DNA from: Lentisphaeria bacterium
GTDB taxonomy: Bacteria; Verrucomicrobiota; Lentisphaeria; Victivallales; Victivallaceae
Assembly (NCBI GenBank): GCA_018265615.1
Contig: JABLYX010000007.1
Coordinates: forward strand, 58,614-122,613
Length of the DNA stretch: 64,000 nt
Direction of reading: 5' to 3'
Shown here: in pieces, positions 17,159-25,866 of the stretch
Position numbering within the stretch: the first letter of the stretch is position 1
How the letters are laid out: every line of letters begins with the position of its first letter
The notes under the pieces: generated by a model
Told to the model about the DNA's origin: nothing
Databases searched by the model: none
What the model saw: the letters and a program-made list of their open reading frames with translations, nothing else
Position numbers and translations under genes: made by a program

Positions 17159-17854
17159 ATGGCAAAAGAGAAAATACTCGTGGTCGAGGATGAAGAGGCG
17201 ATCCAGGAGCTGATCCGGTACAACCTGAACAAGGAGGGGTTCGACCGGGTCCGGCTCTGCGATTCCGGCGAAGAGGCGCTGACGCTGGCGGCGGAGTTCG
17301 CCCCCGACCTGATCCTGCTCGATCTGATGCTGCCCGGCATGGACGGGCTTTCCGTCTGCCGCCGGCTGCGGCGCGACACGCGAACCGCTTCGGTTCCGAT
17401 CATCATGCTCACGGCGAAGTCGGAGGAGAGCGACATCGTGACCGGCCTCGAGGTCGGCGCCGACGACTACCTCGCGAAGCCGTTCAGCCCGAAAGTGCTG
17501 GTGGCGAGGATCAAATCGGTCCTGCGCCGGTCGAATCCGGCCGAAACGGAGGATCCGGGAACGTCGCTCAAACGCGGCGCGCTCTCCATGAACCGCGGCA
17601 CGCGGGAGGCCCTGGTCGACGGCGCGCCCCTCTCGCTGACCTACTCGGAGTTCGAGATCCTCTACCTTCTGGCCCGCCGTCCCGGCTGGGTCTTCACGCG
17701 CAGCCAGATCGTGAATGAGGTGAAGGGAGACGACTATCCCGTCACCGAACGCGCGATCGACGTGCAGATGGTCAGCCTGCGCCGCAAGCTCGGCGCGCAC
17801 AGCGAACTCATCGAGACGGTCCGCGGCGTCGGCTACCGTTTCTCGCAGGAGTAA
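17159..17854 (+). CDS. PhoB-like OmpR-family response regulator
   Basis: 231 residues. Receiver domain residues 1-120 with acidic pair EDE (residues 10-12), phospho-acceptor D in LILLDLMLPGMDG (about residue 54), TAKSEE and the K in YLAKPF. A winged-helix DNA-binding domain follows, ending RAIDVQMVSLRRKLGAHSELIETVRGVGYRF, typical of the PhoB group. AAAGGAGAGG precedes the ATG. The partner kinase begins 13 nt after the stop. I saw no clear Pho box upstream and no pst genes nearby, so control of phosphate genes is a family-based guess. Confidence 0.9.
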   Translation: MAKEKILVVEDEEAIQELIRYNLNKEGFDRVRLCDSGEEALTLAAEFAPDLILLDLMLPGMDGLSVCRRLRRDTRTASVPIIMLTAKSEESDIVTGLEVGADDYLAKPFSPKVLVARIKSVLRRSNPAETEDPGTSLKRGALSMNRGTREALVDGAPLSLTYSEFEILYLLARRPGWVFTRSQIVNEVKGDDYPVTERAIDVQMVSLRRKLGAHSELIETVRGVGYRFSQE

Positions 17855-17867
17855 AGGCGGTTCCGGA

Positions 17868-19652
17868 ATGAAGAACAATCTGCTTCTCTCCTGGCCGGTC
17901 GTGTTCCTGGTCGTGGCGCTCGGACTCTCCGTATTCGCCTGGTGGCAGTCCAGCTCGCTCGAACAGTTCAGCATCGAACGCACACAATCGGAGCTCCAGA
18001 GCCGCGCCCGGCTCTTCGCGGGCGAGGCCGCCCGCCTGATCCAGCGGAAGGACCTTTCCGGGCTCCGCCGTTTTTTCGTGACCGAAGGCAAGGCGACCGG
18101 AACCCGCATGACCCTGATCGCCGACTCCGGCGAAGTCATCGCCGACTCCGACGAGAACCCCTCGAATATGGACAACCACCGGCTGCGCCCGGAGATCGCC
18201 GAGGCGATCAATGCGTTCCACGAGGGGGAAACCGCCTTTTCCACGATCCGCCACAGCTCGACCAGCGGGCGCCGGATGATCTACTGCGCCATGCCGCTCG
18301 CGGTGGACGGAAAGCAGTACGTGCTGCGTTCGGCCTTTTCGATCCATGAAATCGACCAGATCGTGCGCAAGGCGCGCATCGACGTCATCTGGGCCGTGGT
18401 GGTCACCATCCTGATCGCGGCCGGAATCTGCTACTTTCTCTTCCAGACGGTCACGCGCCCGATCCGTGCGCTGCGCAGCGCTTCGGCGCGGATCGCCGCC
18501 GGGGACCTCGACGCGAAGCTGCCGGTTCCGGAGCGCGGCGCCATCCGCGAGCTCGGCGGCAGCATGAGCCGCATGGCGGAGGAGCTGAAAGCCAGGATCG
18601 GTGAAATCTCGCGCGAAAAAAGTGAACGCGACGCGATCTTCGCCGCCCTCTCCGAAGGCGTCGTCGTCCTCGACGTGGATGAGCTCATCATCGATACGAA
18701 CCGCGCCGCCCGCAGGATCTTCCAGATCAAGGGCGACCCGCGCCGCCAGCCGGTCGGCGCGCTGCTGCGCAACGAAGCGCTGAACGGCTTTCTGGCGAAA
18801 CTGCGCGAAACCGACAAGCCCGACGAGGCTGAATTCGTCTTCTCGCTCCCGGACGGCGACAAGCAGCTGCGGGTACGCGGCTGCACGGTACACTGGAACG
18901 AAGATGCGCGGCAGGGGATACTGCTGGTGTTCTATGACATGACCCAGCTGCGCAAGCTCGAAAACTTCCGGCGCGACTTCATCGCAAACGTCTCGCATGA
19001 GATCAAGACGCCGCTGACCGTGATCCGCGGCGCCGTGGAGACGCTGCAGGACGGCGCGATCGGGGAGCCGCAAAGCGCCAGGCGCTTCATGGAAATCATC
19101 GCGACCCACTCCGAACGGCTGAACAGCCTCGTGCAGGATATCCTGAGCCTCTCCCAGCTCGAATGCCGCGCGCTCGGCGAGGGCTACGATCTCGTGACCT
19201 GCGAAATGTCGCTGCCGCTCTCTTCCGCGGTCAAGCTCGAAGAACCGCGCGCCGAAGAGGCCGGAATCCGGATCGTAAGCGAAATCGTCGAGAATCCGGC
19301 CGTACGGATCGACGTGCAGCTCATGGAGCAGGCAATCATCAACCTCGTCGACAACGCGATCAAGCACAGCGGCGAGAAAAGCGAAGTGCGCCTCCGCCTC
19401 TATACGGAGGATGGAAACGCCGTCCTTGAAGTGGCCGACCACGGCTGCGGCATCCCGCCCGAACACCTCGAGCGTCTCTTCGAGCGCTTCTACCGCGTCG
19501 ACAAGGCGCGGAGCCGCAAAGCCGGCGGAACCGGCCTCGGGCTCGCGATCGTGAAGCATATCATGCAGCTCCACCGCGGCACGGCCGAAGTGAAGAGCAC
19601 ACCGGGCAAAGGCAGCACTTTCATCCTTCGCCTCCCCGCCGTCTCCAGCTGA
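17868..19652 (+). CDS. PhoR-like sensor histidine kinase
   Basis: 594 residues. TM1 at about 7-25, an extracytoplasmic sensor of ~140 residues, TM2 around 168-190 (IDVIWAVVVTILIAAGICYFLF), a HAMP linker (VTRPIRALRSASARIAAGDLDAKLP), a PAS-like domain (~245-350), then HisKA with the phosphorylated His in FIANVSHEIKTPLTVIRGAVETL. The HATPase domain has NLVDNAIKHS, ADHGCGIPPEHLERLFERFYRVDKARSRKAGGTGLGLAIVKHIM. This order is the PhoR/WalK architecture. Co-transcribed with the PhoB-like regulator 13 nt upstream. Confidence 0.92.
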   Translation: MKNNLLLSWPVVFLVVALGLSVFAWWQSSSLEQFSIERTQSELQSRARLFAGEAARLIQRKDLSGLRRFFVTEGKATGTRMTLIADSGEVIADSDENPSNMDNHRLRPEIAEAINAFHEGETAFSTIRHSSTSGRRMIYCAMPLAVDGKQYVLRSAFSIHEIDQIVRKARIDVIWAVVVTILIAAGICYFLFQTVTRPIRALRSASARIAAGDLDAKLPVPERGAIRELGGSMSRMAEELKARIGEISREKSERDAIFAALSEGVVVLDVDELIIDTNRAARRIFQIKGDPRRQPVGALLRNEALNGFLAKLRETDKPDEAEFVFSLPDGDKQLRVRGCTVHWNEDARQGILLVFYDMTQLRKLENFRRDFIANVSHEIKTPLTVIRGAVETLQDGAIGEPQSARRFMEIIATHSERLNSLVQDILSLSQLECRALGEGYDLVTCEMSLPLSSAVKLEEPRAEEAGIRIVSEIVENPAVRIDVQLMEQAIINLVDNAIKHSGEKSEVRLRLYTEDGNAVLEVADHGCGIPPEHLERLFERFYRVDKARSRKAGGTGLGLAIVKHIMQLHRGTAEVKSTPGKGSTFILRLPAVSS

Positions 19653-19783
19653 TACGCTTTCCGTCATGATAAATCACAAATGCTGCATTTCTGACTTCTC
19701 ATTCCGGAAAGCGTATGAGGCGCGGGAACCGGAGGGGGCGCATCGTCCCCTCCGGACCGGCAATCGGGCCGGGGCCTCCGGCC
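19652..19783. terminator. Cluster of three stem-loops between convergent genes
   Basis: A perfect 12-bp stem (ATACGCTTTCCG at 19652-19663 with its complement at 19705-19716), whose left arm starts in the kinase stop codon; a GC-rich stem CCGGAGGGG/CCCCTCCGG (19729-19755); and GGCCGG/CCGGCC followed by TTTAT (19767-19783). They separate the kinase (+) from the methyltransferase (-) and can stop transcription from both sides. Confidence 0.65.
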
Positions 19784-19784
19784 T

Positions 19785-20963
19785 TTATATCCTCGTCACC
19801 AGGCCCTTGAGGTAGAATCCCTCCGGCACCGCCAGCGCAGTCGGGTGGTCCGGAGCCTGTTCGAGGCGGTGCGCGATCACGCCGCGCACCCCGGCCTCAA
19901 CCGCGGCGTCCGCCGTGATCTTCTGGAACAGCTCCGCCGTCATCAGCCCCGAGCAGGAGAAGTTGAAGAGCAGCCCGCCCGGAGCAAGCAGCCCGAAGCC
20001 GAGCCGCGCAATGTCCTGGTACGCACGGCACCCTTTCGTCAGCGCGCGCCGGGATTCGATGAACTTCGGCGGATCAAGCACGATGATGTCGAACTTCCGC
20101 CCCTCCTCCGCAAGAGCGCGCAGCTCCGTAAACACATCGCTTTCGCGGTTTTCATAGCGTTCCGGACGAATCCGGTTCATCTCCATATTGTGCCGCGCCA
20201 GCTTCAATGCAGAGGCAGAGGAGTCGATGTTGACGACATGCTCCGCACCCGCCAGCGCCGCCGCCACGCCGAAGCCGCCGGTATAGGAAAACGCGTTCAG
20301 CACCCGCTTTCCCGCCGCAAACCGCGCAAGCACCGCACGGGAGTCGCGCTGGTCGAAGTAGAAACCGCTCTTCTGCCCGTGGCGCACGTCGACGGCGTAC
20401 TTTGCGCCGTTCTCCTCGATGACCACCGGATTCGGCGGCTCGGCTCCGGCGATGAGCCCGCTGCGTTCCGGCAGCCCCTCCTTCGCCCGCACGCTCACGT
20501 CGGAACGCTCATAGATCCCCTTCGCCCCCGTCACGGCCTGGAGCGCGTCGATGATCTCGGCCCGGAAGCGTTCGGCACCGGCGCTCAGGAACTGCACGAC
20601 GAGGAATTCTCCGTAACGGTCCGCGACCAACCCCGGCAGCGCATCCCCCTCAGAATGGATGAGGCGGCAGCCCCCCAGCGGCGCGTCGAGCTTCAGAAAG
20701 CGGCGGTATTCAACGGCCGCTTCGATCCGGCGGCGGAAGAAGGCTGCGTCGATTTTCTCTTCGGGGTCGAAGCTCCACACCCGTGCCGCGAGCTGCGACT
20801 CGGGCGACCATGCGGCACGCGCGAGAAAACGGCCTTGGGAATCTGCGACGACAACGGTCTCTCCGGGAACGGCTTCGCCTTCCAGCGAAGCGACCGCGCC
20901 CGAAAAGATCCAGACATGGCGCCGCAGCAGCGATTTTTCGCGGCCCGGCGCAAGCATCAGCAT
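19785..20963 (-). CDS. RlmI-like class I SAM-dependent rRNA methyltransferase
   Basis: 392 residues from the ATG at 20963, 26 nt after nrdR; the frame runs 34 codons further into nrdR without homology-like sequence. An N-terminal PUA-like domain (MLAPGREKSLLRRHVWIFSGAVASLEG...GETVVVADSQGRFLARA) is followed by a Rossmann methyltransferase: HGQKSGFYFDQRDSRAVL, VLNAFSYTGGFGVAAALAGA (SAM-binding), and the catalytic-site motif IIVLDPPKF. This is the architecture of RlmI, which makes m5C1962 in 23S rRNA. The NFSCSG segment contains the expected cysteine. Close paralogues with other rRNA targets exist, so I leave the symbol blank. Confidence 0.85.
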   Translation of the reverse strand: MLMLAPGREKSLLRRHVWIFSGAVASLEGEAVPGETVVVADSQGRFLARAAWSPESQLAARVWSFDPEEKIDAAFFRRRIEAAVEYRRFLKLDAPLGGCRLIHSEGDALPGLVADRYGEFLVVQFLSAGAERFRAEIIDALQAVTGAKGIYERSDVSVRAKEGLPERSGLIAGAEPPNPVVIEENGAKYAVDVRHGQKSGFYFDQRDSRAVLARFAAGKRVLNAFSYTGGFGVAAALAGAEHVVNIDSSASALKLARHNMEMNRIRPERYENRESDVFTELRALAEEGRKFDIIVLDPPKFIESRRALTKGCRAYQDIARLGFGLLAPGGLLFNFSCSGLMTAELFQKITADAAVEAGVRGVIAHRLEQAPDHPTALAVPEGFYLKGLVTRI

Positions 20964-20988
20964 CGGTTCTTTCAAGATTACAACCTGT

Positions 20989-21435
20989 TCATTTGAGTGT
21001 GCGGATCTCGTCGATGAATTCGTCGACATCCTTGAATTTACGGTAAACGGAGGCAAAACGGACATAGGCGACCTGATCGATCTTGCGCAGCTCGGTCATC
21101 ACACGGTTGCCGATATCGGCGCTCGTGACTTCCTTGTCGCAATCACGCAGGATCGCCGCGGAGATGTCCTCCACGGCCCGGTCGATCTCATCCGGGTTGA
21201 TCGGGCGCTTGTAGCAGGCGTTCGCGATGCCGCGCCGCAGCTTGTCGCGGTCGAAATCCTCCCGGACCGCGTTCCGCTTGACCACCTTGAGCTCTTCGGG
21301 CATGATCCCTTCGATCGTGGTGTAGCGGTAGGCGCAGCTCAGGCATTCGCGGCGGCGGCGGACCCCGGCGCCCTCCTTCACCGCGCGCGAATCGATCACT
21401 TTGTCGTCGATGCATCCGCATTTGGGACAACGCAT
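20989..21435 (-). CDS. nrdR: Transcriptional repressor NrdR
   Basis: 148 residues, the normal length. N-terminal zinc ribbon (MRCPKCGCIDDKVIDSR...RRRRECLSCAYRYTT) followed by an ATP-cone (residues ~49-139: VVKRNAVREDFDRDKLRRGIANACYKRPI). NrdR senses ATP/dATP and represses ribonucleotide reductase genes; none are in this window. Starts just after the lipoprotein stop (3-nt gap), so co-transcribed with it and with the downstream methyltransferase. Confidence 0.97.
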   Translation of the reverse strand: MRCPKCGCIDDKVIDSRAVKEGAGVRRRRECLSCAYRYTTIEGIMPEELKVVKRNAVREDFDRDKLRRGIANACYKRPINPDEIDRAVEDISAAILRDCDKEVTSADIGNRVMTELRKIDQVAYVRFASVYRKFKDVDEFIDEIRTLK

Positions 21436-21438
21436 GGG

Positions 21439-22482
21439 TTATTTCTCCTGATGCAGCGTTTCTATCTGGGAAAACGGGCCGAGCACCACGCCGTCGAAAG
21501 CGGGAAAACGCTTCCAGTCATCAACCGCATGGCTCAGCGAACGGATGAAATCCCCCCAGTTGCGGCGGCGCAGCGAGCCGGCGGTGACTGAGGTGTGCTC
21601 CGCGAGCGTGATTGAAACGAGCAGAGACCCCGGCTTTGCGGCCTTCAGCTCGTTCATGACCGCGTCGATCGCCTCGGTCGGCTTGTTGCCCGCGTTGCGG
21701 ATCATCACTTTCGGGGCGATCGCCTCGAAATCGGCGACTGAGCCGCCTGTGAGCCTGCCCGCCATCACAAGCTCCTCGTAGAAGTCCGGAATCCCGATCG
21801 TAAGCGGGGTTCCGCCGAGCTTCGTGCTGAAGGCTGCCAGCTTTTCAAGCGTGATCTTCATGATTTTGTCGTTGTCGAGGCCCGGACCGAAGGTTTCCCC
21901 GCTCCAGGCGTAAACCAGCTGCTTCGGGCGGCGGGCGTTCGCCGCCGTGAAGAGGTGCGGCTCCGCCAGCACGGTGATTCCGGCGAACCGGAAGTGTTCG
22001 TCTTCAAACTCCCGGATCTTTTCGAGCATCTCCTCCAGCGTGGTCCCGCCGGAGACGAAGGGCCGGATGAACCCGTTCCCGCGCCGCCCGATCACATAAC
22101 AGCTCTCCGGCAGGACAGCCTCGACCGGCATCCCCTCCGCCGCCGCCGCGTCGAGCAGCACGGAGAGCTCCCGGAATTCCAGCGACTCCGGCGAAGTGAG
22201 GTGGACGTAAAGCCGGTTGAATCCGAATTTCCGGATGAACGCGAGAAATCCGGACGGCGACTCGAAATGGCGTTCCGCGAGCCTCTCCGGATAGAACGCC
22301 AGGGCGCGCACCCTGCATGGGGCGATCGCCTTCGAAAGCTCCTCCGCGCGGCGCTCCATCGTCGCCTCATCCGCCCGCGGCGGCGCATAGACGATGCCGC
22401 CGCCCGTGTCGGAAGAGGTCGCGCAACCGGCCACCAGAAAGGCCAGAAACACGGAAAAAATGAAAATTCTCAAAAAAAACAT
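21439..22482 (-). CDS. Predicted lipoprotein, unknown function
   Basis: 347 residues from the ATG at 22482, preceded by TTGGAGG. Signal peptide MFFLRIFIFSVFLAFLVAGC ends in a clean lipobox (LVAG/C), so the protein is anchored to a membrane by a lipidated cysteine. The mature part alternates strands and helices (FGFNRLYVHLTSPESLEFRELSVLLDAAAAEGMPVEAVLPES; FRFAGITVLAEPHLF; LTIGIPDFYEEL) in a manner suggestive of a TIM barrel, with a short WGDFIRSLSHAVDDWKRFPAFDGVVLG near the end. I do not recognise a family. First gene of an operon with nrdR. Confidence 0.75.
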   Translation of the reverse strand: MFFLRIFIFSVFLAFLVAGCATSSDTGGGIVYAPPRADEATMERRAEELSKAIAPCRVRALAFYPERLAERHFESPSGFLAFIRKFGFNRLYVHLTSPESLEFRELSVLLDAAAAEGMPVEAVLPESCYVIGRRGNGFIRPFVSGGTTLEEMLEKIREFEDEHFRFAGITVLAEPHLFTAANARRPKQLVYAWSGETFGPGLDNDKIMKITLEKLAAFSTKLGGTPLTIGIPDFYEELVMAGRLTGGSVADFEAIAPKVMIRNAGNKPTEAIDAVMNELKAAKPGSLLVSITLAEHTSVTAGSLRRRNWGDFIRSLSHAVDDWKRFPAFDGVVLGPFSQIETLHQEK

Positions 22483-22608
22483 CAGTTTCCTCCAATTATA
22501 CCATTGAAATAAAGTACATTTCAAAGTCTATTAATTCAACCCCGTTACGGAGTGATCGGGCAACCGCCCGCGTTTTTTTTCGAAAAATCAAAGCAACCAG
22601 ATACGGAT

Positions 22609-23685
22609 ATGGACATGGACATTGAAAAACTCAGAACCGAAATCGACTCGATCGACACCGAAATCATCCGGCTGCTGAACGAGCGGTGCGAGCTCGGCCG
22701 CCGGATCGGGGCCTGGAAGCACGAAAACAACATGCCGATCTATGTGCCCGAACGCGAGCGCATGCTGCTGGACCGCCTGACCGCAGCGAACCCGGGTCCG
22801 CTCGACCGCGAGTCGCTGCTGGCGATCTACCGCGAGATCATGTCCGCCGCGATCAAGCTCGAACGCCCGGTCACGGTCGCGTACATGGGGCCGCAGGGGA
22901 CGTTTTCGCACCTCGCGGTGCTCGAGAAGTTCGGGCGCGGCGTGACGGCGCAGGCCGTGGCGGCGATCGGCGACGTTTTCCGCGCCGTCGAATCGGGCCG
23001 CGCCGATTACGGCATGGTCCCGGTGGAGAACACGACCGAGGGAGTCGTGAACCCGACCCTCGACTCGCTGACCTGCTCGAATGTGAAAGCGGTCGCGGAG
23101 TTCAATCTGCCGGTTCACCTGTTTCTCTACAGCGCGAGCCCGATCAATGAAATCCGCTGCATCTACAGCCATCCGCAGCCGTTCGGCCAGTGCCGCGAAT
23201 ACCTGCAGGCGAATCTGCGCAACGCGACGCTGATCGAAGTGACCAGCACGACGCGCGCGGTGGAGCTCGCTGAACGGGAAGCCGACGCGGCTGCGATCGC
23301 CGGGGCGCTGGCCCGCGAGCACTCCGAGCTGCCGTGCATCGCGGAGAACATCGAAGACAATTCGCGCAACATCACGCGCTTCCTCGTGATCGGCCGGCAG
23401 GAGAACAAGCCCTCCGGCGACGACAAGACGAGCCTCTGCTTCGCGCTGCACGACCGCGCCGGCGCGCTGTACGACGCGCTGCGCCCGTTCCGCAACCACA
23501 ACATCTCCATGACGATGATCGAGAGCCGCCCGCTCAAGAGCGGCAACTGGGAGTACTGCTTCTTCGCGGACATCCTCGGCCACAAGGACGATACGGAAGT
23601 CGCCGCGGCCTGTTCGGAGCTCAGGCAGGACTGCGCGATGTTCAAGGTGCTCGGCAGCTATCCGAGAGTGATTCAGCAGCAGTAA
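22609..23685 (+). CDS. pheA: Bifunctional chorismate mutase/prephenate dehydratase
   Basis: 358 residues from the ATG at 22609 (a second ATG two codons later is equally possible; no strong SD). Residues 1-85 are an AroQ chorismate mutase (IEKLRTEIDSIDTEIIRLLNERCELGRRIGAWK). Residues ~90-275 are prephenate dehydratase (VAYMGPQGTFSHLAVLEKFG, VPVENTTEGVV, and the catalytic NITRFLVIG). An ACT domain follows (DRAGALYDALRPFRNHNISMTMIESRPLKSGNWEYCFFADILGH) with the ESRP motif that binds phenylalanine for feedback inhibition. Converts chorismate via prephenate to phenylpyruvate. Divergent from the lipoprotein gene. Confidence 0.97.
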   Translation: MDMDIEKLRTEIDSIDTEIIRLLNERCELGRRIGAWKHENNMPIYVPERERMLLDRLTAANPGPLDRESLLAIYREIMSAAIKLERPVTVAYMGPQGTFSHLAVLEKFGRGVTAQAVAAIGDVFRAVESGRADYGMVPVENTTEGVVNPTLDSLTCSNVKAVAEFNLPVHLFLYSASPINEIRCIYSHPQPFGQCREYLQANLRNATLIEVTSTTRAVELAEREADAAAIAGALAREHSELPCIAENIEDNSRNITRFLVIGRQENKPSGDDKTSLCFALHDRAGALYDALRPFRNHNISMTMIESRPLKSGNWEYCFFADILGHKDDTEVAAACSELRQDCAMFKVLGSYPRVIQQQ

Positions 23686-23703
23686 CGGCGAAAGGGTGGA
23701 GCA

Positions 23704-24588
23704 ATGCCGATCCGCGATCAGCAGAAGGTGCGGCTCTCCGCCGTGGCCGGAACCTTTTTCGAGGGCGACGCGCTGATCCTGCGCCGCCGCCTGGCCGAAG
23801 CGGAGGGCAGGCTGCCGCCGTTCGACCCGGAGGCCCCGGAGGTGAAGGGCGTGGTGCTGCCGCATGCGGGCTATGTGTTTTCGCTTCAGACCGCGATGGC
23901 CGCGCTGGCGCCGCTGCGCAGGAAGAAAATCGGCAGGGTCGTCCTGCTCGGTCCGTCGCACTATGTCGGATTCCACGGGATCGCGGCGTCGGATTTCACG
24001 CGCTGGCGCACCCCGTTCGGGGATCTGTCGACCGCGACGGAGCTTTTCGAGGTGATGGAGAAATGGAATACGCCGCTGGCGGCGTTCCGGGACGACACGC
24101 ATGTGAAGGAACACTCGATCGAGGTGCAGCTTCCGCTGATCCAGTACTTCTTCGGGCAGCCGGAAGTGCTGCCTCTCGTGGTCGGTTCCCTGTCGATGCA
24201 GGATGTCCGGACGCTTGCGCCGCTGATGGCGGAGCTGGATGCGCCCGGCACGCTCTGGATCGTGAGCTCCGACTTCACGCACTACGGCGCCCGCTTCCGC
24301 TACGTCCCTTTCACGGAGGGGGTTCCGGAGCGGCTCAGGGCGCAGGACCATGCGGCCGCCGGGCTCATCGCGGACCGCGACCTGGCGGGCTTCGCGGAGT
24401 TCCTCGGGAAAACGGGGGCGACGATCTGCGGAATGAACCCGATCGCGCTGTTTCTCGGGATGCTCGACGTGACGGATCCGGAGCGGACGTTCCGCGGCGT
24501 GATCGCGGCGGAGTCGAACAGCGGCGAGCTGACGGGCGACTACAGCAATGCGGTCGGCTACGAATCGATCGCGTTTCAGAAGCTGTAG
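23704..24588 (+). CDS. Memo-family protein (AmmeMemoRadiSam system protein B)
   Basis: 294 residues, GGTGGAGC before the ATG, 18 nt after pheA. Conserved Memo features: VVLPHAGYVFSLQTA, VVLLGPSHYVGFHGIA, HSIEVQLPLIQYFFG, IVSSDFTHYGARFRY, and a late cysteine in ATICGMNPIAL. The histidines and cysteine lie in the metal site of this dioxygenase-like fold. In many bacteria the gene sits with an AMMECR1 and a radical-SAM gene; neither is here. Function in bacteria is not established. Confidence 0.9.
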   Translation: MPIRDQQKVRLSAVAGTFFEGDALILRRRLAEAEGRLPPFDPEAPEVKGVVLPHAGYVFSLQTAMAALAPLRRKKIGRVVLLGPSHYVGFHGIAASDFTRWRTPFGDLSTATELFEVMEKWNTPLAAFRDDTHVKEHSIEVQLPLIQYFFGQPEVLPLVVGSLSMQDVRTLAPLMAELDAPGTLWIVSSDFTHYGARFRYVPFTEGVPERLRAQDHAAAGLIADRDLAGFAEFLGKTGATICGMNPIALFLGMLDVTDPERTFRGVIAAESNSGELTGDYSNAVGYESIAFQKL

Positions 24589-24591
24589 ACA

Positions 24592-24606
24592 GGCGGGCTT
24601 GCCGCC
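24592..24606. terminator. Small GC stem-loop between convergent genes
   Basis: GGCGG pairs with CCGCC around a 5-nt loop, in the 27 nt between the Memo-family stop and the regulator stop. No T-run, so a weak candidate. Confidence 0.35.
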
Positions 24607-24615
24607 GCGAAGGCG

Positions 24616-25725
24616 CTACTTCCGGTTCGCGGCGCGCCACTCGGCGGGAGTCTGCCCGTACCGTTCGCGAAACAGTTCAAAAAGCGCTCCGGGCGACGGG
24701 AAGCCGCACTCCTCCGCCACCGTCACGATCGTATCGTCCGTGTCGAGCAGCCGCGTCCGGGCCATCTCCAGCCGGAGCCCCGTCAGGAACTCCTTCGGCG
24801 ACACTCCGAGCCCCGATTGAAACAGCCGGTAGACCGTCGATTCACTCACCCGGAAGCGCCGCGCCAACACTGAAACCTGCAGGGGCGAAGCGGCGTTTCT
24901 CCGCAGGTGCTCCAGCATCTTCCTGAGCTTCCGGTCCGGCACCGCGTAGAAGCTGCTGCTGCCGCGCTCCACGACCTCCCCCGGCGGGACCAGGATCGGG
25001 GCCGGGCGCGGAGCGCCGCCCTCCATCAGCCGGTCCAGCTCCTCCGCCGCGCGGCGGCCGCGTTCGTAGAGCCGGGTGTCGAGGCTCGAAATCTGCGGCG
25101 ACGCCGTCGAGCAGATCAGCTCCTCATTGCCGACGCCAAGCACCGCGAGGCGGTCCGGTACCGCGATTCCGGCCATGTCCGCCGCGTTCAACACAGAAGC
25201 GGCCTCCCAGTCGTTGTTGCAGTAGATGCAGCAGGGGGCCGGCAGCAACGACAGCTTTTCCGCCATGCGCTTCAGCGCCTGCGTCGAACGGAAATAGCGC
25301 GGCATCGAAATCCGCGCGGCGCGGAACCCCTCGGCGGCGATCCTCCGCTCGAACGCCTCGTCGCGCCCGAAGCAATCCTCGCAGACCGCGAAATTGCGGT
25401 AGCCGCGCCGCAGGAAATACTCCGCCGCGACGGTCCCGATCCGCGCATTGTCCGGCGAAACGACCGCTTCGGCCGTTTCGAGCAGCACCGGGTCGAGCGA
25501 CAGCCCGACGATCTTCACGCCCCCGCCGCGCAGCTTCTCCGTATAATAGCCGGTATCGGTCAGCAGCCCCGCGCCACGCCAGTTGCGCACATGCCCCGGC
25601 AGGCCGTACATCTGCGGCAGCTCGAGCTGCCAGCCGCAGCTGCGCGCGACGTCCATGATGCCGCGCAGCTCCTGCTGAAGATAGAAGTTCTTCGCAAAAA
25701 GAACGGTTTTACGGGATGTTTTCAT
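24616..25725 (-). CDS. XylR-like AraC-family regulator with sugar-binding sensor domain
   Basis: 369 residues from the ATG at 25725 (KTSRKTVLFAKNFYLQQELRGIMDVARSCGW). The open frame continues upstream through the divergent gene, but that part is a shadow. Residues ~5-270 form a LacI/periplasmic-binding-like sensor (AEAVVSPDNARIGTVAAEYFLRRGYRNFAVCED; DRLAVLGVGNEELICSTASPQISSLDT). The last ~100 residues are a double HTH of AraC type (SPLQVSVLARRFRVSESTVYRLFQSGLGVSPKEFLTGLRLEMARTRLLDTDDTIVTVAEECGFPSPGALFELFRERYGQTPAEWR). This is the domain order of E. coli XylR. Divergent from the glycan locus starting at 25867, which it probably activates. Confidence 0.88.
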   Translation of the reverse strand: MKTSRKTVLFAKNFYLQQELRGIMDVARSCGWQLELPQMYGLPGHVRNWRGAGLLTDTGYYTEKLRGGGVKIVGLSLDPVLLETAEAVVSPDNARIGTVAAEYFLRRGYRNFAVCEDCFGRDEAFERRIAAEGFRAARISMPRYFRSTQALKRMAEKLSLLPAPCCIYCNNDWEAASVLNAADMAGIAVPDRLAVLGVGNEELICSTASPQISSLDTRLYERGRRAAEELDRLMEGGAPRPAPILVPPGEVVERGSSSFYAVPDRKLRKMLEHLRRNAASPLQVSVLARRFRVSESTVYRLFQSGLGVSPKEFLTGLRLEMARTRLLDTDDTIVTVAEECGFPSPGALFELFRERYGQTPAEWRAANRK

Positions 25726-25805
25726 AATATTTAATATATCATTCACTATAAATGATTTCAACAGAATTTTGAATGATTTCCGTATATTGATAATGGAAAA
25801 CGGTA

Positions 25806-25834
25806 TTGGCGGCACGCCCCTTTTCCGGTATAAT
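25806..25834 (+). promoter_or_regulatory. Sigma-70-like promoter of the GH5-like/pseudopilin locus
   Basis: TTGGCG, 17-nt spacer, TATAAT. Transcription would begin near 25841, leaving only about 25 nt of leader. The AT-rich 25726-25800 between the divergent genes is where the XylR-like protein would be expected to bind. Confidence 0.7.
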
Positions 25835-25866
25835 ATAGGCATGTGAAACCAGCGAAAGGTATGAAT

